From NCBI RefSeq assembly GCF_000265425.1, contig NC_018014.1, positions 1,240,001 to 1,304,000 of the forward strand: DNA of 64,000 bases, written 5' to 3'. A program made the translations under genes and the position numbers. Below the pieces are notes generated by a model. It was not told the origin of the DNA, did not search any database, and saw nothing but the letters and a program-made list of their open reading frames with translations. Below, in pieces: positions 15,745 to 26,024 of the stretch. Origin of the DNA: Terriglobus roseus DSM 18391 (lineage in GTDB: Bacteria > Acidobacteriota > Terriglobia > Terriglobales > Acidobacteriaceae). Within the stretch, counting starts at the first letter, position 1. Every line of letters starts with the position of its first letter.

Positions 15745-17229
15745 ATGCCTCGTCATTGTTTACGCTCTGTCCTCCCCGCTGTGGTATTGGGTGCAGTCGC
15801 ACTTACAGCGTCCGCTACAACAGTCCCCACATCCGCAGATACCTACTACACCTCGGCAACCCCCGCCACGACCTACGGCGGCTCCACAACGCTCGCCGTA
15901 AACGCCAGCAGCAGCACATTGCTGCAGATCAACACGGGCGCTGTCCCGGCTGGAGTTACTGGCGCAAACATTCAGCGGGCAACACTCATCCTCTTCGAAA
16001 ATCAATTAAATGCTTCCGGCACCTTCACCGCCAGCCGGGCCACTTCGTCGTGGACTGAGCCAGGGACTAACTACAACAATCGCCCGAGCGCCGACATAGC
16101 CTCAGCAGTCACCTTCAATTCGGTGCAGCCGCAAAGGTTCATCTCGATCGACGTAACTTCCATCGTTCAGTACTGGTTCAATAATCCCGGCACGAACTTC
16201 GGCATCCAGATCAGCTCAACGGGCGGCGATGCGGTCTTTGACAGCAAGGAAAATGCTCTCACTGGGCACGTCGCCATGATCGACATCACGTTGGCAAACA
16301 CAGGAGCAACCGGTGCAACAGGCGCCACCGGAGCACCTGGACTGAACGGCGCGCCTGGCCCACAGGGAGCCACGGGCGCAATCGGACCTGTCGGTCCTAC
16401 CGGAGCTACCGGAGCTACCGGTCTCACGGGAGCAACTGGAGCTGTCGGAGCTACGGGCGCGACTGGCCCCATCGGAGCTGCGGGCGCGACTGGCCCCATC
16501 GGTCCCACCGGCGCAACCGGACCCATTGGTCCCACTGGAGCTACTGGAACCGCCGGTGCGACGGGAGCAATCGGAGCCACGGGCAGCACGGGCGTAACGT
16601 ACCTTGGCGCCTACAGTGATGCCACGTCCTACGGCGCGACGAACGTTGTGCTCTTCAACAACGCGCTCTACATTCACAACAATCCGGTCGTCTCCACGGG
16701 CATCGCTCCCACCAATACTGCCTACTGGACGCTTCTTCTGCCGCAGGGCGCAACGGGCGCAACCGGCGCTACAGGCGCCGCCAGCACCGTCCCAGGACCC
16801 AGCGGACCAGCTGGACCCCAGGGTGCAACCGGCGCCACGGGTACATTCAGCACTGCCCAGTCGAATCAGTTGACCGCAAACACGACGAAGTTGCAGAACT
16901 TTAACGGCTACACCGGGTCCGCTGGCCTGACGGCTCTCAACAGCGTCAACCCATACGCTTCCGCCACGGTCGGAGACAACTGTGGGAACGGATCGTTCTT
17001 CATCGGTCAGATCATTCTGACCACATACTCGAATAACTACCCTTTCGACATGCCTGCAGACGGTCGGTTACTTCCCATCAACCAATACCAGGCATTGTTC
17101 GCTCTGATCGGGACTACCTACGGCGGCAACGGCGTCAACAACTTCGCCGTTCCCGACATGCGTGCCATTACACCTGCCGGCATGATTTATTCCATCTGTA
17201 CGAACGGCATCTTTCCAACACGACCGTAG
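15745..17229 (+). CDS. Secreted DNRLRE/collagen-like/tail-collar protein
   Basis: A 494-residue surface or secreted protein with a mosaic build. Residues 1-25 are a signal peptide. Residues ~27-185 form a DNRLRE-type beta domain ([22 protein letters not shown]-like [11 protein letters not shown]). Residues ~190-285 are about 30 Gly-X-Y triplets, mostly GAT, GPI and GPT, interrupted by a small carbohydrate-binding-like module (~288-330; [15 protein letters not shown] ... TAYWTLL). More triplets follow, then a phage tail collar/Mdp-type domain (~410-480; [31 protein letters not shown]). It ends at a clear terminator. Such proteins act as surface adhesins or spikes; the function here is unknown. 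Confidence 0.88.
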   Translation: MPRHCLRSVLPAVVLGAVALTASATTVPTSADTYYTSATPATTYGGSTTLAVNASSSTLLQINTGAVPAGVTGANIQRATLILFENQLNASGTFTASRATSSWTEPGTNYNNRPSADIASAVTFNSVQPQRFISIDVTSIVQYWFNNPGTNFGIQISSTGGDAVFDSKENALTGHVAMIDITLANTGATGATGATGAPGLNGAPGPQGATGAIGPVGPTGATGATGLTGATGAVGATGATGPIGAAGATGPIGPTGATGPIGPTGATGTAGATGAIGATGSTGVTYLGAYSDATSYGATNVVLFNNALYIHNNPVVSTGIAPTNTAYWTLLLPQGATGATGATGAASTVPGPSGPAGPQGATGATGTFSTAQSNQLTANTTKLQNFNGYTGSAGLTALNSVNPYASATVGDNCGNGSFFIGQIILTTYSNNYPFDMPADGRLLPINQYQALFALIGTTYGGNGVNNFAVPDMRAITPAGMIYSICTNGIFPTRP

Positions 17230-17248
17230 CAATCTCTAGCACCACTTA

Positions 17249-17289
17249 CGGCCTGCCTCTTCCTTCGAAGCGGCAGGCCGTCTTTTTTT
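17249..17289 (+). terminator. Rho-independent terminator
   Basis: A 9-bp perfect stem, CGGCCTGCC at 17249-17257 with GGCAGGCCG at 17272-17280, is followed directly by TCTTTTTTT at 17281-17289. It lies 20 bp after the stop of the collagen-like gene. Confidence 0.9.
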
Positions 17290-17375
17290 GCCGCAGACGC
17301 AGCAGAACAGCCAAACCCAGAGGGCAAGCCGCAGAGCTTAAACTCTAAGACGGACGTAAGGATAGGAGCGGGCAG

Positions 17376-17639
17376 ATGACTTACCAACGATCGGTGTCCG
17401 TTCTTCAGCAGGACGTCGAAGGAAAACTCATCCTCCTCCATACCACCCGCTGGGAATACATGGAGTTCAACGCACAGGGTGCGGCCATCTGGGAGCTGTT
17501 CAACACACCCCAATCGTTAGAAAGCCTCGTAGCGAAGCTCCGCGCGGACTTCGACGTGGACGAAGAAACCTGCAGGCTCGAGACAGGACGTCTGCTCGAT
17601 CAGCTGCTCAGCAGTGGCTACATCGTCCCCGCAGCCTGA
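17376..17639 (+). CDS. PqqD family RiPP recognition element (lasso B1-like)
   Basis: An 87-residue PqqD/RRE protein, with the usual start of two short strands (LILLHTTRWEYMEFN), a helix AAIWELFN, and a C-terminal helical pair DEETCRLETGRLLDQLLSSGY. It has the size and pattern of lasso B1 proteins, which bind the YxxP part of the leader and present it to the B2 protease and the cyclase. A GGAG site precedes ATG 17376. It stands alone on the opposite strand, 2.1 kb from the cyclase gene, and no B2 gene follows. It is the best B1 candidate for the precursor at 10.8-11.0 kb. Confidence 0.85.
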   Translation: MTYQRSVSVLQQDVEGKLILLHTTRWEYMEFNAQGAAIWELFNTPQSLESLVAKLRADFDVDEETCRLETGRLLDQLLSSGYIVPAA

Positions 17640-17886
17640 CGCACCGGCCCAGGACCGGCAAAAGGCAGGGAACAACAGCGCCAAGCGCAGCAGTAGCCCG
17701 TCGGCCCAGTGTCCGAGTACCGTTCAGCACGTCAAAAAACTAATGCCGACCAGTTAAGTCCGAGTTATAGTTGGGTAACGTCTATTGTCGCCTGCGCGTT
17801 CTCACGCGTATGTGCTCCCGAGCGTGTTTCCTTCCGCAGAGCGGGAGAGTCACGGCGACGAAGTTCAAGGACGTTTGCGAGTTGTG

Positions 17887-20295
17887 ATGAAGAAGTGGAT
17901 TGTCGAATCAGTGCGCGCTGCGGCGCGTACCCATGAAGTGTGCCTGCCGTTCATTGCGGTGGCGGCAGTATCTGCAGGAACGTTGATGGCACAGGGGCCG
18001 TCAGCCTGCTCAGCGGTACCGGCAAACGCCCGGCGCGCACTACACGGCGTCGTAACGGACACCATGGGAGCGGCCGTCCCAAAGGCTCAGGTGACGCTCC
18101 GCTGCGGCAGCCTGGCAGAGACGGTAGTGACCGACGCCGCAGGCAGCTACACCGCCTCGGTACCCGCAGGGTCCTACGCTCTGACCGTGGAATCGCCGAA
18201 CTTCGAGACCATCTCCCGCACCGTCGACGTTCAGGATCAAGCGGCGGGCACGGTAACGAACCTGCGCCTGCCGGTCGCAGGCGATCGCAACTCCGTCACT
18301 GTAACGGCCGGCAACATGTATGCCACCCCCATTAGCAGCGGAGGCAGCAAGCTCGATATGCCGCTGAACGAGCTGCCGCAATCCGTCACCGTCGTAAACC
18401 GCGAACTCATGAACTCCCAGGGCGTAGTCAAGCTCGACGACGCCTTGAAGAACGTGGCCGGCGTCATGCCAGGCGGCTACTACGACAACTACGACTTCTA
18501 TCGCATCCGCGGCTTCGACGGCTCCTACAACACCTTCATCGACGGCCTGCGCAGCGGCAACGGCCTAGGAGAAGAGACATGGGGCGTCGAGTCGGTCGAA
18601 GTTATCAAGGGACCATCCTCCGCGCTCTACGGGCAGGCCCCACTGGGCGGTCTCATCAACCTCGTCACGCGCAAGCCGATCCCCGATCGCTTCGCCCACA
18701 TCCAGATGACCGGCGGCACCTTCAACTTCCTCGACCCCGCCGTAGACCTCGGCGGCTCCCTCACGCCCAACCGCAAGCTCTACGGCCGCGTCGCCGCCAT
18801 CTACCACTCCGCCGACACCTTCGTCGACTACACCTACCGCCATCGCTACTACGTAGCACCGTCCCTCACCTGGAAGCCGCGCAACGGCACGCAGCTAACC
18901 CTGCTCGGCCGCGTCCAGCGCGACAACCTGCGCGTCGCCATGCCGCTCCCGGCGGTCGGAACCGTGTTGCCGAATCCCAACGGCCCCATCCCCGTCAACG
19001 TATTCACCGGCGAACTCGACGCCAACAGCAACAAGATGTCCCAGGCAAACCAGGGCTTCGGTGTCCAGTTCCAGCACGTCATGTCGGAGAACTTCACCCT
19101 CCGCGAGAACGCCCGCGTCACCTGGTACCAGCAGGACTGGAATCGCCTCTACTACCCCAGCTACCTCGGCGCAGACAACCGTACCCTCTACCGCTACCCG
19201 CTCAGCTGGCACGAGAACTTCGGCGCCCAGCAAAGCGACACCAGCATCCAGGGCAAGGGCACCCTCTTCGGCATGGAGCACAACGTCCTCCTAGGCGTCG
19301 ACTTCTTCCGCAAGCCAAGCGACGCCAAGGGCTACTCCATCGACTTCGCCGACCCCACACAGTACGAGGGCCTAGACCTATACAAGCCCGTCTACGGCCA
19401 ATCCCCGGTTCGCCCGTTGCAGCTCTACACCGCCAGCAACACCGCCCTGCAATACACCGGCGTCTACCTGCAGGACCACATCCGCCTGCCGCACGACATC
19501 ACCATCACCGGCGGCGCGCGCAACGACTGGGCCAAGAACGTCAGCAAGGGCTCGCCCAACCAGAACGCCCTCGGCCTCTCCCCACGTCTCGGCGTCACCT
19601 GGCAGGCAATCCAGCCCGTCACCCTGTACGCCAGCTTTGGCAAATCCTTCATGCCGCAGTCAGGCTTCGTCTTCGACGGCAGCCTCTCCGGCCGCTTCGT
19701 CTCGCCCGAGCGCGGACAGCAGTGGGAGGGCGGTGCCAAGACCAGCTTCCTCAACGGCAAGCTCCTCGGCAACGTCGCACTCTTCCAGCTCGAGCGCCGC
19801 AACGTAGCCACCAGCGACCCCGCCCACCCCAACTTCTATCTCGTCACCGGCACCCAGCGCAGCCGCGGCGTCGAGCTGGAGGCCACCGTGCACCCCATCG
19901 CCGGCTTCAACCTCAGCTCGTCCTACGCCTTCGTCAACGCCATGGTCACCAACGACAACACACTGCCCGCCGGCACACCCACCGTCAACGCCCCCAGGCA
20001 TCTCTTCAACCTCTGGGGCACCTACGAGGTTCCACGCGGCCGCGCTCGTGGCCTCCTCATCGGCTTCGGCGGACGCCGCTACACCAGCCAGTCCGGTGAT
20101 CTCGCCCACAGCTTTGACATCCCCGGCTACGGCCTCATGGACGCCTCCGCCGGCTACACACACGGCCACGCCCAGTGGCGCGTCAACGCCTACAACCTTG
20201 CCAACACTCGCTACTTCCGCGGCTCCTACAGCAACGTCTATGTCAACCCCGGCGAGCCGCGCACCGTCCGCGCCACCATGAGCTGGAACTTCTAA
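17887..20295 (+). CDS. TonB-dependent siderophore-type receptor
   Basis: An outer-membrane receptor of ~802 residues. ATG 17887 gives a start MKKWIVES with a signal peptide ending near LMAQG; upstream codons to 17785 look non-coding. A carboxypeptidase-like beta domain follows (~50-130: LHGVVTDTMGAAVPKAQVTL), then a plug of the FhuA/FecA siderophore type (LPQSVTVVNRELM; LDDALKNVAGV; YRIRGFDG; VEVIKGPSSALYGQ; GGLINLVTRKP) and a barrel ending in the usual aromatic residue (SWNF). A PepSY membrane protein begins 3 bp after its stop, the common pair for ferric siderophore use. The siderophore is unknown. Confidence 0.93.
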   Translation: MKKWIVESVRAAARTHEVCLPFIAVAAVSAGTLMAQGPSACSAVPANARRALHGVVTDTMGAAVPKAQVTLRCGSLAETVVTDAAGSYTASVPAGSYALTVESPNFETISRTVDVQDQAAGTVTNLRLPVAGDRNSVTVTAGNMYATPISSGGSKLDMPLNELPQSVTVVNRELMNSQGVVKLDDALKNVAGVMPGGYYDNYDFYRIRGFDGSYNTFIDGLRSGNGLGEETWGVESVEVIKGPSSALYGQAPLGGLINLVTRKPIPDRFAHIQMTGGTFNFLDPAVDLGGSLTPNRKLYGRVAAIYHSADTFVDYTYRHRYYVAPSLTWKPRNGTQLTLLGRVQRDNLRVAMPLPAVGTVLPNPNGPIPVNVFTGELDANSNKMSQANQGFGVQFQHVMSENFTLRENARVTWYQQDWNRLYYPSYLGADNRTLYRYPLSWHENFGAQQSDTSIQGKGTLFGMEHNVLLGVDFFRKPSDAKGYSIDFADPTQYEGLDLYKPVYGQSPVRPLQLYTASNTALQYTGVYLQDHIRLPHDITITGGARNDWAKNVSKGSPNQNALGLSPRLGVTWQAIQPVTLYASFGKSFMPQSGFVFDGSLSGRFVSPERGQQWEGGAKTSFLNGKLLGNVALFQLERRNVATSDPAHPNFYLVTGTQRSRGVELEATVHPIAGFNLSSSYAFVNAMVTNDNTLPAGTPTVNAPRHLFNLWGTYEVPRGRARGLLIGFGGRRYTSQSGDLAHSFDIPGYGLMDASAGYTHGHAQWRVNAYNLANTRYFRGSYSNVYVNPGEPRTVRATMSWNF

Positions 20296-20298
20296 CCC

Positions 20299-21444
20299 AT
20301 GCTCAAGGCCCTGCTTCACGCTCCACGCAAAATCTTCCTCCGCAGGGCGCTCTTCCAGATTCATCTCTGGTTGGGCGTCCTGCTCAGCCTGTACGTCGCC
20401 GTCATCGGTCTCAGCGGCTCCATACTGGTCTGGGAAGATGAGCTACGCAAAGTCTCGCTGCACGGCGTCCACTTCGACCCCGCGCACGCAGCCTCGGTAG
20501 ATACGGCGATCGAGCAGACGCAGAAGCGCTACCCAGGCACCAGGGCCTCGTACGTAGTCCTGCCGTCCGAAGGCGATCCACGCTGGGGCATGTACCTCAG
20601 CACCAGCCCCGGCAAGTACCGCTACGTCTACGCCGACTCCACCACCGGCGTCCCTTTTCCTGAAGGTCCGCAACCGCTGCTCGACCGCGTGCAGGACCTC
20701 CATGTGAACCTGCTCGCCGGCCAGACAGGCTTCGTCGTCAACTGCGTCTGCGGTATCGGCCTGCTGGTTCTTGCCATGACTGGCCTCATCCTCTGGTGGC
20801 CCGGGCTGCGTCAGTGGAAGCGCGGTTTCTTCATTTCGTTACGCGCACGCTGGCGCCGCATCAACTACGACGCGCACAACGCCGTCGGCATCTGGACGCT
20901 GCTCATCGTCAGTTGGTGGGGCATCACGGCGGTCTACTTCCTCTTCCCGAAGCAGGTGACGTCCGCCATTAACGCCGTCTCTCCGCTCAAGGGCATGGCC
21001 GAGCCGCCGGCGCCAAAGATCGCACACCCCCAGGCCGCATCCCTGCCCATGCAGACCATCGTTGACCTGGCCCGCAAAACATCCCCTGGTCATGTCAGCG
21101 GACTCTTCCTCCCCGCCACACCCGGCGCCACCGTCAGCGTCGACGTGCAACGTACGCCCGGCGACTTCACCCACCGCGATCAGGACATCTTCGACAGCGG
21201 CACAGGCCAACTGCTCTCACAGTGGCACTACGGCCAGAACCACTCACTCGGCGATTGGATCGTCTGGCTCATGTACCCGCTGCACTTCGGCACGCTGTGG
21301 GGCACCAGTGTCAAAGTGGCGTGGTGTCTCTTAGGTCTCAGCCTGCCCATCCTGAGTGTGACCGGCCTGCTGATGTATTGGAACCGCTTTCTGAGCAAGC
21401 GCTGGCGCTCCATCACCGACGGAACCCTGTCGCACGACCAGTGA
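20299..21444 (+). CDS. PepSY-associated TM protein (siderophore reductase-like)
   Basis: An inner-membrane protein of 381 residues with PepSY_TM layout: an N-terminal helix (~20-42, LGVLLSLYVAVIGLSGSILVW), a periplasmic PepSY part, two central helices (~148-168 and ~198-220) and a C-terminal helix (~335-360) followed by a basic tail. Conserved features are HLWLG-like IHLWLG, the HVNLLAGQ segment, and HNAVGIW. It is transcribed with the TonB receptor three bases upstream. Members such as FoxB and PiuB/FsqB-like proteins take part in ferric siderophore reduction, which is the likely role here. Confidence 0.87.
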   Translation: MLKALLHAPRKIFLRRALFQIHLWLGVLLSLYVAVIGLSGSILVWEDELRKVSLHGVHFDPAHAASVDTAIEQTQKRYPGTRASYVVLPSEGDPRWGMYLSTSPGKYRYVYADSTTGVPFPEGPQPLLDRVQDLHVNLLAGQTGFVVNCVCGIGLLVLAMTGLILWWPGLRQWKRGFFISLRARWRRINYDAHNAVGIWTLLIVSWWGITAVYFLFPKQVTSAINAVSPLKGMAEPPAPKIAHPQAASLPMQTIVDLARKTSPGHVSGLFLPATPGATVSVDVQRTPGDFTHRDQDIFDSGTGQLLSQWHYGQNHSLGDWIVWLMYPLHFGTLWGTSVKVAWCLLGLSLPILSVTGLLMYWNRFLSKRWRSITDGTLSHDQ

Positions 21445-21590
21445 AATGACACTTCAGATTGACCTCCTGCACACGCGTCTCCTCGCCACTGCCCTCCAAT
21501 CGCTCGCTTCCATGCATCTCACATAGCGCGTGAGAACTCCCTCGACAGGAGTTCCGCAGGTAGAGCACATCAAAGGCGGGTCGCAGGATA

Positions 21591-23159
21591 GTGGGACAGA
21601 TAGATACGAGTGCAGCAACGCCGGTCGAACCGGGCCACGCAGAAAGGCCGACGCCGCAGGTTGCGGGCATCATGGTCCGCGATACGGCCAACCGCCGTCT
21701 CTTGCAAACGATTGCCGCAAGCCTGGACCTTCAATCGGTGGTACTCGAACTTGCAGAGTTCGACCCGGACCGCCTGGCCGACTTCGAACTCATCATTGCC
21801 GACGAAGAGAAGGCGCTCCGCCTCCGCCCCTTGATCACCGCTCAGTTGATCGAGAAAGAACAGATCAGGCCGGCCCTCGTCGCCGTCGTTCCCGCGCCCA
21901 TCGCTGCGGTGCCGCCGGACGAGGAAGCGGACTCATTCGACGCGGTCCTCGCCCTTCCAGACAATCCTTCAGTGCTCAGCGCGCAACTCGGCGTCGCCCT
22001 CTACGCCCATCGGGCCTTCGCGCGGCGTTACCGGTCGGCACTGGAAGAACTCAACCTGAATCGCAATATCTTCCGTTCGGTCACTAGCGGCATCAGCATC
22101 GCGAACGCTCAACTCCCGGACATGCCGCTGATGTACGTCAACCCAGCCTTCGAAGCCATGACCGGCTACAGCCTGGAAGAGGTAGAAGGGAAGAACTGCC
22201 GATTCCTTCAAAATGGTGAGACCGACCAGCCGGGCCTCACACTCATCCGCGAAGCACTTTCAAAACAGCGCGAGACCGTCGCAGTCCTTAAAAACTATCG
22301 GAAGGACGGTCGCCTCTTCTGGAATGAACTGGCACTCTCTCCCATCCGCAATCGCGACGGAGAATTGACACACATCGTAGGCATCCAAATGGATGTCACC
22401 GAACGCGTGGAACTTGAGACAGCACTGCGCGAGTCCGAAAAGCTCGCAGCCGTCGGCCGCCTCGCATCCGCCATCTCGCACGAGATCAACAACCCGCTCG
22501 AAGCGGTCATGAATCTTGTCTACCTCATGGATCAGGTTCTCCCGGAAAGTGAGCAGAACACGGAGGTCCGTTCGTACATCCGTCAGGCTGATGAAGAGCT
22601 TAAAAGGATGAAGCTCATCACCGCGCAGGCGCTCCGCTTCTCAAAGCAGTCCCACGGTCCAGAGGCCGTTACCTGCGAAGATCTGCTCTCGCCGATCATC
22701 GAAATCTACGGACCTCGTTTCAAAAACTACAACGTCACCGTCGAACTCAGGAACCGTACGGACCAGCACATCGTCTGCATGGTCAGTGAAATCCGCCAGG
22801 TGCTCACCAACCTCATTACCAACTCCGTACATGCCATGCATGCCGGAGGAGGACGCCTGCTGGTACGCACACGCGAGGCGATGGACACACGCAACGAACG
22901 CCGTGGCATCGCCATCACCATCGCCGACACCGGCGTGGGCATGGATTCCGCCACCATGACCAACATCTACAAAGCCTTCTTCACCACCAAGGGCCTGCAG
23001 GGCACCGGCCTCGGACTCTGGATCAGTGCAGAGATCGTGGCAAGACATCACGGACACCTCGACGTCCGTAGCTCTCGCGCCAGCCAACGCCACGGTACTG
23101 TCTTTCGTCTCTTCCTCCCCTACCAGGGCGCTGCAGGGGAAGATCCAGCCAAGGCCTGA
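21591..23159 (+). CDS. LOV-domain sensor histidine kinase (blue-light receptor)
   Basis: A soluble 522-residue kinase. Residues ~1-145 resemble a degenerate receiver domain. Residues ~160-280 are a PAS domain with the flavin-binding LOV signature GKNCRFLQ, whose Cys (~203) is the residue that forms the photoadduct with FMN; the later NYRKDGRLFWN and GIQMDVTER blocks match LOV too. A HisKA domain follows with phospho-acceptor His ~297 (SHEINNPLEAV), then a HATPase_c domain with N box (NLITNSVHAM), DTGVGMD and GTGLGLWIS. The start is GTG 21591. No response regulator gene is adjacent, so the partner is elsewhere. Confidence 0.88.
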   Translation: MGQIDTSAATPVEPGHAERPTPQVAGIMVRDTANRRLLQTIAASLDLQSVVLELAEFDPDRLADFELIIADEEKALRLRPLITAQLIEKEQIRPALVAVVPAPIAAVPPDEEADSFDAVLALPDNPSVLSAQLGVALYAHRAFARRYRSALEELNLNRNIFRSVTSGISIANAQLPDMPLMYVNPAFEAMTGYSLEEVEGKNCRFLQNGETDQPGLTLIREALSKQRETVAVLKNYRKDGRLFWNELALSPIRNRDGELTHIVGIQMDVTERVELETALRESEKLAAVGRLASAISHEINNPLEAVMNLVYLMDQVLPESEQNTEVRSYIRQADEELKRMKLITAQALRFSKQSHGPEAVTCEDLLSPIIEIYGPRFKNYNVTVELRNRTDQHIVCMVSEIRQVLTNLITNSVHAMHAGGGRLLVRTREAMDTRNERRGIAITIADTGVGMDSATMTNIYKAFFTTKGLQGTGLGLWISAEIVARHHGHLDVRSSRASQRHGTVFRLFLPYQGAAGEDPAKA

Positions 23160-23251
23160 AGCGCCGGGTGGCGCGCTGCTTCGATGCGGTCAGTAGCCCG
23201 TCCCGTCTAAGATGGTCGGGACCCCAGACGCTATGGGTGCGGAGTCGTGGC

Positions 23252-25945
23252 GTGACAAGTAGATCCTCGAAGAAGTACTGTGTCGCTGCGGCGGCTCTCT
23301 GGTTTGCAGCCGTTGGCTGCGCTGCAATGCTCCCGGCACAGGATCTCCCTGCGCTGCGCAAAGGCTTTGCGGCACCGCCGAATGACGCGAAACCCATGAT
23401 GCGTTGGTGGTGGTTCGGACCATCCGTCACCCGCGAAGAGATCATGCACGAGATCGACCAGATGCACGCCGGCGGCATCGGCGGCTTTGAGTTCGCGTCA
23501 GTCTATCCGCTGCTCTTGGACGATCCAGCGAAGGGCATCCATAACCTCCGCTACGCCTCTCCTGAGATGGTCGAGATGCTGCGTGTCGCGCAGGAGCATG
23601 GCCGCGCCCTCGGCATGCGCGTCGATCTCACACTGGGCAGCGGATGGCCCTTCGGCGGCCCGCACATTCCGATCGATCAGGCTGCTGCGAACCTGAAGGT
23701 CATAGCACTGCCCGTTGGCGCACCACACCCCGTCATGGCAGCGGGTGAGAGCCTGATCGCGGTCTACTCCGCCGGAGGAACGCCGCAGAAGTGGGACGCT
23801 GCAACCGCCCATCGCGAGGCGCTCACCTTCAGTGGCACCGGATCGAACGCAGGCGTCGCGGTCTACTTCATCCTCAGCCACACCAAGCAGATGGTGAAGC
23901 GTGCATCGGTCGGCAGCGAAGGCTATGTGCTCGATCACATGTCGAAGCAGGCCATCACGACGCATCTGACCGCCGTCGGCGAACCGTTGTTGAAGGGCTT
24001 CAAAGGCGCTCCGCCATACGCCATCTTCTCCGACTCGCTGGAGGTCTACGGCAGCGACTGGACACCGACACTACCGCAGGAGTTCCAGCGCAGACGTGGC
24101 TACGATCTGCTCGACCATCTGCCGGAACTGGCGCAGGGAGGCACGCCACAGGCTGAAGCAATCCGGCACGACTGGGCCGTGACACTCTCTGACCTGGTGC
24201 GCGAGAACTACCTGCAGCCCATGACCACTTTCGCCGCCGAGCATGGCACAAAGTTCCGCTCGCAGACCTACGGCGAACCCGCAGCAACGCTGGCAGACGA
24301 ACGCATCCCGCAACTCCCCGAAGGCGAAGGGCCGCAATGGAATGCCTTCTCGTACACGCGTTGGACCTCCTCTGCGAACCACATCTTCGGCAATAATGTC
24401 ACCTCCGCAGAGACGTGGACGTGGCTACACTCGCCCGCCTTCCGCGCAACGCCTTTAGACATGAAGGCCGAAGCCGACCGCATGTTCCTCGAAGGCGTCA
24501 ATCAGATCGTCGGACATGGTTGGCCTTACTCCGCACCCGGTGTGCAGGAACCCGGCTGGTCCCTCTATGCAGCGGCTGTCTTCAACGCGCACAACCCCTG
24601 GTGGCCCGTGATGCCCCAGGTGACGAACTACCTCCAGCGCATGAGCTGGCTGCTCCGTCAGGGCGAACCGGCAAACGACATCGCCGTGCTGCTTCCGGAG
24701 GATGATGCCCAGGCAGAGTTCCGTCCCGGCCACGTCTCGGTCACCGCCGAGATGCCGCACCACATCACGCCGCAGTTGATGAAGTCCATGCTCTCCGCGG
24801 GCTACAACGTGGACTACACCGATGCGAAGGCGATCGAACTCAAAGGCATCGCCCATCCCGTCGTCGTCATACCCGCGACCCGCCGTATGCCGCTCGCGCT
24901 GGTACAGCGGCTGCAGACCTATGCAAAGGGTGGCGGCAAGATCATCTTCGTCGGCGAGACACCGTCGACCTCACCGGGCCTGAAGGACGCCGGTGACAGT
25001 GCACGAGTCGCCGCCGCCGTTGCAGCGTTGCTACCAATGGCGCAACACGTAGCATCCGACGCCGATCTGCCTGCAGCCCTGCACCGTGCGCTGCCGCCGG
25101 ACATGGACGTAAGCGCCAGTCATGGTGAGATAGGCTTTCTTCATCGCAGGCTGAAGGGCTCTGACGTCTACTTCATCGCGAACACCTCAAACACGGCCCA
25201 GGTGCTGAAGGTCTCACCCCGCACCACACGCCACACCGCGGAGTGGTGGGATACCGAGAAGGGCAGCGCAAGTGCCGCAACACTCGGCGCGCAGATCACA
25301 CTGCCGCCCTACGCCTCGCGTGTCCTCGTGCTACACGACGGTACCGGCGTTAACACCAGGACGCCTTCGCTCGCGGCCGACAGCCGCACCCCCATCACGC
25401 TCACCGATTGGCACGCCGCATTCCCCGGCAGCGCGGGATCACCTGCCATGCCCGAGCGTGCAGTCAAGAGCACGGTGTGGACCGACGACGCTGCGACGAA
25501 GTTCTACTCCGGCGAAGTTCGCTACACGACGACCTTCGCAGCACATGCACTCGGCAAGGGCCAGCACCTGGTGCTGGGCTTCCCGGATGGCAAGCCATTG
25601 GAGAACACCCGGCCCGCCAACCTGCCCGGCATGCGCGCATGGTTCGATGCTCCCGTGCGTGACGCTGCGGTCGTACTCGTAAATGGCAAGCCTGCTGGAA
25701 CCCTCTGGCATCCGCCGTATGAACTCGATCTCTCCTCGCTTGTAAAGGATGGCGACAACACCATCGAAGTCCGCGTCTTCAACACCGCAACGAACGAGAT
25801 GGCTGGTCACCCGCCCGTCGACTACACGGCACTGAAAGCAACCTACGGCGATCGTTTCCAGATGCAGGACATGGACAAGATCGACGCCGCAACCTCGGGC
25901 ATGGTCGGGCCCGTCACGCTGGACTATCGAACGGAGTCCAAGTAG
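23252..25945 (+). CDS. Secreted glycoside hydrolase, GH106 (alpha-L-rhamnosidase)-like
   Basis: An exported protein of ~897 residues. GTG 23252 gives a signal peptide (KKYCVAAAALWFAAVGCAAM) cut after LPAQ; the frame is open back to 23168 but that part looks non-coding. The start of the mature protein, with RWWWFGPSVTREEI and MHAGGIGGFEF, is typical of GH106 rhamnosidases, followed by a TIM-barrel region (DSLEVYGSDWTPTLPQEF; ETWTWLHSPAFRATP; GHGWPYSAPGVQEPGW) and a C-terminal beta-sandwich carbohydrate-binding region (WHPPYELDLSSLVKDGDNTI). It likely removes rhamnose from plant or bacterial glycans in the periplasm. It stands alone between a light-sensing kinase and a membrane-protein operon. 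Confidence 0.85.
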   Translation: MTSRSSKKYCVAAAALWFAAVGCAAMLPAQDLPALRKGFAAPPNDAKPMMRWWWFGPSVTREEIMHEIDQMHAGGIGGFEFASVYPLLLDDPAKGIHNLRYASPEMVEMLRVAQEHGRALGMRVDLTLGSGWPFGGPHIPIDQAAANLKVIALPVGAPHPVMAAGESLIAVYSAGGTPQKWDAATAHREALTFSGTGSNAGVAVYFILSHTKQMVKRASVGSEGYVLDHMSKQAITTHLTAVGEPLLKGFKGAPPYAIFSDSLEVYGSDWTPTLPQEFQRRRGYDLLDHLPELAQGGTPQAEAIRHDWAVTLSDLVRENYLQPMTTFAAEHGTKFRSQTYGEPAATLADERIPQLPEGEGPQWNAFSYTRWTSSANHIFGNNVTSAETWTWLHSPAFRATPLDMKAEADRMFLEGVNQIVGHGWPYSAPGVQEPGWSLYAAAVFNAHNPWWPVMPQVTNYLQRMSWLLRQGEPANDIAVLLPEDDAQAEFRPGHVSVTAEMPHHITPQLMKSMLSAGYNVDYTDAKAIELKGIAHPVVVIPATRRMPLALVQRLQTYAKGGGKIIFVGETPSTSPGLKDAGDSARVAAAVAALLPMAQHVASDADLPAALHRALPPDMDVSASHGEIGFLHRRLKGSDVYFIANTSNTAQVLKVSPRTTRHTAEWWDTEKGSASAATLGAQITLPPYASRVLVLHDGTGVNTRTPSLAADSRTPITLTDWHAAFPGSAGSPAMPERAVKSTVWTDDAATKFYSGEVRYTTTFAAHALGKGQHLVLGFPDGKPLENTRPANLPGMRAWFDAPVRDAAVVLVNGKPAGTLWHPPYELDLSSLVKDGDNTIEVRVFNTATNEMAGHPPVDYTALKATYGDRFQMQDMDKIDAATSGMVGPVTLDYRTESK

Positions 25946-26024
25946 GAATGCACGGTGTCTGACGTAGTCGATTTCTCGTGATTCCGGGCGCTCTTCGTCG
26001 TAGCCTGATCGCAGGAGTCTCCTC

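Noticed and set aside
18579..20099. 506-codon plus-strand open frame
   Set aside because: Arg/Pro-rich shadow of the TonB receptor in the +2 frame; GC-rich coding sequence keeps stops out of it. The receptor frame has all family motifs.
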